From Trichosphaerium sp. ATCC 40318 (Eukaryota > Discosea > Flabellinia > Trichosidae), in contig JALMLS010000065.1 in NCBI GenBank assembly GCA_038496445.1, positions 427,335 to 491,334 on the forward strand: a stretch of DNA of 64,000 nucleotides, read 5' to 3'. The notes under the pieces were generated by a model, which worked only from the letters and a program-made list of their open reading frames with translations, had not been told where the DNA came from and searched no databases. The position numbers and the translations under genes are program-made. Positions 60,601-64,000 of this stretch are shown piece after piece; within the stretch, counting starts at the first letter, position 1, and the number at the start of each line of letters is the position of its first letter.

Positions 60601-61298
60601 AAGTTCTGGACGGTAGAAGCTATTGATTGTGGTCATGTGCGGTGGACAGGTAGATTTCCAATAGACGATCTAGGAACCTGCACAGATCAAAATGGTACTT
60701 TTACATCGTTTATTTTTGAATGTGAACTCATAATGTTGGTAGGGAATCCTCAATTTACCATAGTCACCAATAATGCTGAAAATCGGATTGAGATAACTGG
60801 GCAACTGGCTGTAACACGCGTGTACGTCATGGTGCTTGTATTTGTAGTTGTTGACTACCAATAGTGTGCCTATGGATGTGCGAAATGAAGGTGCTGGGTT
60901 AGACATGGCTAACTTTCCAGTGCCGTTTACTGTCTTTTCTGAAATACCGCCAACATCGGCAGGTAATTGTTGCATGGGCGGCACGCTTGTGGGTAAAGTT
61001 TGCAGGTGCGCATGAAATGTTTTGTGCAGTGGTGAGTGCTAATAACTACAAGCTGTTCTGTCAGCACGCCCTGTGAATGCAATTTGCTTGACTTTCCAGG
61101 TTCAGAGTGCATTTGTGCTGATGATACTTGTTATGCTGCAGTGGGCGAAGGAGGAATAATACGGTAAGTTAACATGTTAGATATTAGACTTATATTAGTA
61201 GTGCTGGTGCTTCCACAAATGTGATAGCTGTGTTATCACAAGGAGCCGAATTAATTGGTTGTGATAATCCAGCCAATTGTATTACTGTACAAGTGTAG
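54633..61298 (+). CDS. Large secreted protein: inactive trypsin-like domain, VWD-like and EGF modules
   Basis: About 30 small exons join in phase, roughly 1,600 residues. ATG 54633 opens a signal peptide (MRGICLVLIVACLIATCTA). The first domain looks like a trypsin fold: CTGFLIGTEYFVTTHQC for the His region and KDFAVFRF for the Asp, but the nucleophile region reads NNLGGPIV in place of GDSGGP. A long Ig/CARDB-like stretch follows. A VWD-like part (VEGLIGVWNRDPTDDLRSRDG, about 59265-59330) precedes WFDSCVRDVI, two EGF-like repeats (NCNGRGFCVNRTCECLPGF; CSGNGHCVNGFCQC, about 59900-60080) and a Cys-rich end at TAG 61296-61298. No membrane span is seen, so it is probably extracellular matrix or coat. 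It could be two genes. Confidence 0.72.
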
Positions 61299-61522
61299 TT
61301 TTAACAATAAATAATTTTGATTTACACAATTTTGCAAAAAAAATAAACAAATAATTACAACAAACACTTTAAATGGCATTGAAGTTACAGTACACACTTA
61401 TTTACATGCCTTGGTTTTGTAGAATGTAATGTAGTATGAGATACTAATGTTACAAAAAAGATTAACCTATTTTATTATGTTGATATTATAGTAAATTTAA
61501 AGTCTTATCTATAGGCACTCTA

Positions 61523-61777
61523 AAACCCTAACCCTAAACCCTACAATGTCAACACAACCCTACCATAATTTTATGCACGTATTTAATGCTACATAGCATA
61601 GAATGAAGCGCCATATTAATTCAGACACGAAAATGCCTTCGACATTTCCGCACCTACCCGTGATGGCCCATACGGGGCGATATTCGGTGAACGAAAATCA
61701 CATAGTCCCTAACCCTAAATCTAACTCTTAAAGTCTCTAACCCTAATTGATAGTATTGTTGGTTAGGGTTAGGGTAC
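61523..61777. repeat. Interstitial telomere-like tracts, opposing orientation
   Basis: AACCCTAACCCTAAACCCTA at about 61525, TCCCTAACCCTAAATC at 61706 and AACCCTAATT at 61739 face GGTTAGGGTTAGGG at 61761. The units are mixed TTAGGG and TTTAGGG. Confidence 0.7.
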
Positions 61778-61779
61778 TA

Positions 61780-63060
61780 CTACAGAGGTGCCAAATGTTT
61801 TAGCAGATTCTGACCCTTGAGAATACCCTTCGAAAAAATAGAATACTTTTTCTTATGTAAAACACCGCCGCGATGTTGGTAGAAGCAACTAGATTTGTGT
61901 CAGTGGCATACATGCTGAGATAGCCATTTTTGGGGCTTTTTTTTTGCTTTTGGCAGCCAAAATCCAGCTGATTTTCATTCGATAGAAGTTTGTATGGGGG
62001 CCTTGATTACAATAATGCCTATGTCAACCTTAAATATGTACTTGTATGTAATTTTAGTCATAGATTATGATGCAACCAACGATATTGCCATATGTGCTCA
62101 CCATGTAAAGTTATTAATACATATGTTGCTTTCATCTTTTCTTACAACACGTTTTTGCATGTAGTCACAACCATGTGCATTATGAAAAAGGCGCTAATTT
62201 TGCGTGCGATCGTAATATTTAGTGTATATCATGGAACAAATGTGTATTTTGGTGGGTGGCATATATGCGATTCAAAACTGGTGAATTGTGAAAATTGAAA
62301 ATATTTTTTTGATTTTGAATGGCTCACCACCATACCCCAAGATACTTTTTGTCCCCAAATTCATATTGGCCAATTTAGATTTATGCATGAAAGTATGGCA
62401 AGCAAGATGATATAAGAATTTTTTACCTACATGCCATAATAGATTTTTGGAATTTTTTGGGATTTGGCCTGAAATATGTTGGCTGCCTTTACTTATGGCG
62501 GTAGCTGTATGGCATAGCCCTAATTTAGGCCAATTTTGCAAGCTAATCCCAAATCTTCGTGTGATTTCAAAAATATAAAATATATGTTGTTCGGCGAAAT
62601 AATTGGATTTGCAGGCATTGATACTTGGTTGCTAAGAAATGCCAAAAATGCTGATTTTTTCAACATGTTCTCCAACCCCCCTTGCTCTTCCGCTATACCA
62701 TATGCCTTGTTATGTGCTTATCACATGATTATTAAGCCATATTTACATGGTGATAAAATCTACAATGTGATTCAGCATAGTGATAGAAATTAAATATTTT
62801 TTGGCATTTTATGGTTTACCCATTAGGGTTGCCTTGATTACTCACCATGTATATCATCATATATGTAGCGCTTGTTGTATCAGGTGCTAATGTGTCTTGT
62901 TTTATTATGTATGAAGTATGAGCCATTTATATTGCCTTAGTGCATAGTTATGAGGTGTTTTTGTAGAAGTAGTAAGTTTTTTAATACTTAGTGTATATTT
63001 TCACTTAATGAGCAAAACTTGCCTTTTTTGTAGTTGGTTCATTGAATGAGAATCAGCGAA
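61780..63060. other. Non-coding stretch, no gene seen
   Basis: 1.3 kb of AT-rich sequence downstream of the last gene. ORFs at 62092-62298 and 62536-62793 show no family, codon bias or splice logic. Confidence 0.5.
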
Positions 63061-63070
63061 CATTAGGGGT

Positions 63071-63094
63071 TAAACCCTAGGGTTAGGGTTTAGG
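63071..63094. repeat. Telomere-like palindrome
   Basis: TAAACCCTAGGGTTAGGGTTTAGG joins a CCCTAA unit head-on to TTAGGG and TTTAGGG units, like a fused telomere end in miniature. Confidence 0.6.
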
Positions 63095-63159
63095 ATCTAT
63101 GCTGTTGCTAAACAGCATGTAGGCAACGTACGTTGCCGATACTTATACATATAGTACTA

Positions 63160-63600
63160 TGTAACAGTGCGAAGCACTGTGTAGAAATATATCGCGAAGC
63201 GATATATTATAGGGTCACAACGACAACATTCTGTAGCGAAGCGGCAAAAAAGCGAAAAACTCATAGAATACAACAATTTGTAGCGAAGCGGCACGCATGC
63301 GGGACCTAAAGTGGAATGCATTATGTAGCGAAGCGGTGCGCATACAGAAATAATAGTGGAATGCATTTTGAAGTGAAGCGCCATATTGCAAACCCTAATG
63401 CGAAAAAAAATTCAAAGAAATCCAAGATACTGTAGCGAAGCGGTACGCATGCGACACCTAATATCGGATGCATTATTCAGCGAAGCGGCATGTATGCGGT
63501 GCCTAACAGTGGAATGCATTTTGAAGCGAAGCGCTTCATGCGAAAAAACTGATAGAATCCAAGATTCTGTAGCGAAGCGGTACATATGCGATTCTTAATA
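63160..63600. repeat. Dispersed tandem repeat with GTAGCGAAGCGG core
   Basis: TGTAGCGAAGCGG recurs at 63232, 63279, 63324, 63431 and 63568, with variants at 63369, 63479 and 63522. GTGGAATGCATT recurs between them. Units are irregular, about 45-60 bp. Short ORFs on both strands here are by-products of the repeat. Confidence 0.75.
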
Positions 63601-63619
63601 TCAATTTTGTAGTGAGGTA

Positions 63620-63812
63620 AATTACTTGGTATCGATAAAATGCATAGCATTTTTTCGAATAACATTGGTTGATATAAAAAAAATATCAACTATTTTATAT
63701 TTTGTAGTGAAATGGTATCAAAATATGTATAAAATAAATTATTTGGTATCGATAAAATGCGTAGCATTTTTTCGTATAGCATTGGTTGATATAAAAAAAT
63801 ATCAACTATTTT
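63620..63812. repeat. Two-copy direct repeat carrying two hairpins
   Basis: Copies at about 63620-63697 and 63738-63812. Each contains AAAATGCATAGCATTTT (a near-palindrome) and GTTGATATAAAAAAATATCAAC (stem-loop). The spacing of about 118 bp includes a TTTTGTAGTGAAATGG joiner. The sequence after 63812 is AT-rich without features. Confidence 0.7.
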
Positions 63813-64000
63813 AGAAATGGAAAAATAGTAAATGGTTAATATTTATTTTTTTAATGATTATTTATGGTAAATATTAGGAACAAGAGGTATTTATAGAGAG
63901 ATGGTAGTTATTATAAGGTTGGTTTGATGGGTAGGCACAGAGCTGACTAAATGGAAAAAAAAAAAAAGAAGAAGGAAACTTTTTGAATTATAAAACACAA

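Noticed and set aside
63157-63689. ORFs of 70-75 codons in the right-end repeats
   Set aside because: They follow the repeat period on both strands and carry no protein signature.

Overview
This is AT-rich nuclear DNA of a eukaryote, most likely a protist. Genes are split by many short introns (mostly about 30-100 nt). Gene content is eukaryotic: Sec16, an Arf-GEF, a microsomal P450 pair, an NDUFS5-type complex I subunit, ABCF2, a bHLH factor and an RRM protein. I cannot name the lineage. Exon joins were read by hand from splice signals and frame, so most boundaries are good to a few bases but unproven. Many introns begin GTACGT or GTATGT rather than GTAAGT.

Left part (1-15.9 kb): a leucine-rich-repeat gene runs off the left edge. 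Two near-identical P450 genes on the minus strand flank a WrbA-type flavoprotein and a small membrane protein. The second P450 carries two short inverted-repeat elements in its introns that the first lacks. A broken F-box/MORN gene and an intact F-box/MORN gene follow, then a minus-strand run: 2-oxoglutarate oxygenase, a small unknown, and a DUF268 protein. A relic of the LRR family lies after them.

Middle (16.5-39.7 kb): a small type I membrane protein, a two-domain cytidine deaminase, the NDUFS5-like protein, a five-pass membrane protein and a second, spliced F-box/MORN gene. Then comes the most notable locus, an 8.4-kb gene whose exons read in phase as N-terminal region - about 16 ankyrin repeats - Sec7 - PH - class 3 lipase. 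It is followed by a glycogen-binding (CBM48) protein, a secreted SMP-30-like protein with a probable GPI signal, and a bHLH factor.

Right part (40-64 kb): an RRM protein, UDP-glucuronate decarboxylase and ABCF2 on the minus strand; a long Sec16 with an unusual acidic tryptophan repeat; and, only 33 bp after it, a large secreted protein combining a trypsin-like fold without the usual active-site serine, a VWD-like region and EGF modules. The last 2.7 kb has no recognised gene. It holds telomere-like CCCTAA/TTAGGG tracts and several tandem or hairpin repeats, which suggests a subtelomeric or former chromosome-end setting.

Functionally, Sec16 (COPII sites), the Arf-GEF/lipase, UXS and the secreted proteins all touch the secretory pathway, but nothing shows co-regulation. 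The F-box/MORN and LRR repeat families resemble families expanded in giant DNA viruses and in protists, so exchange with such viruses is possible but unproven.
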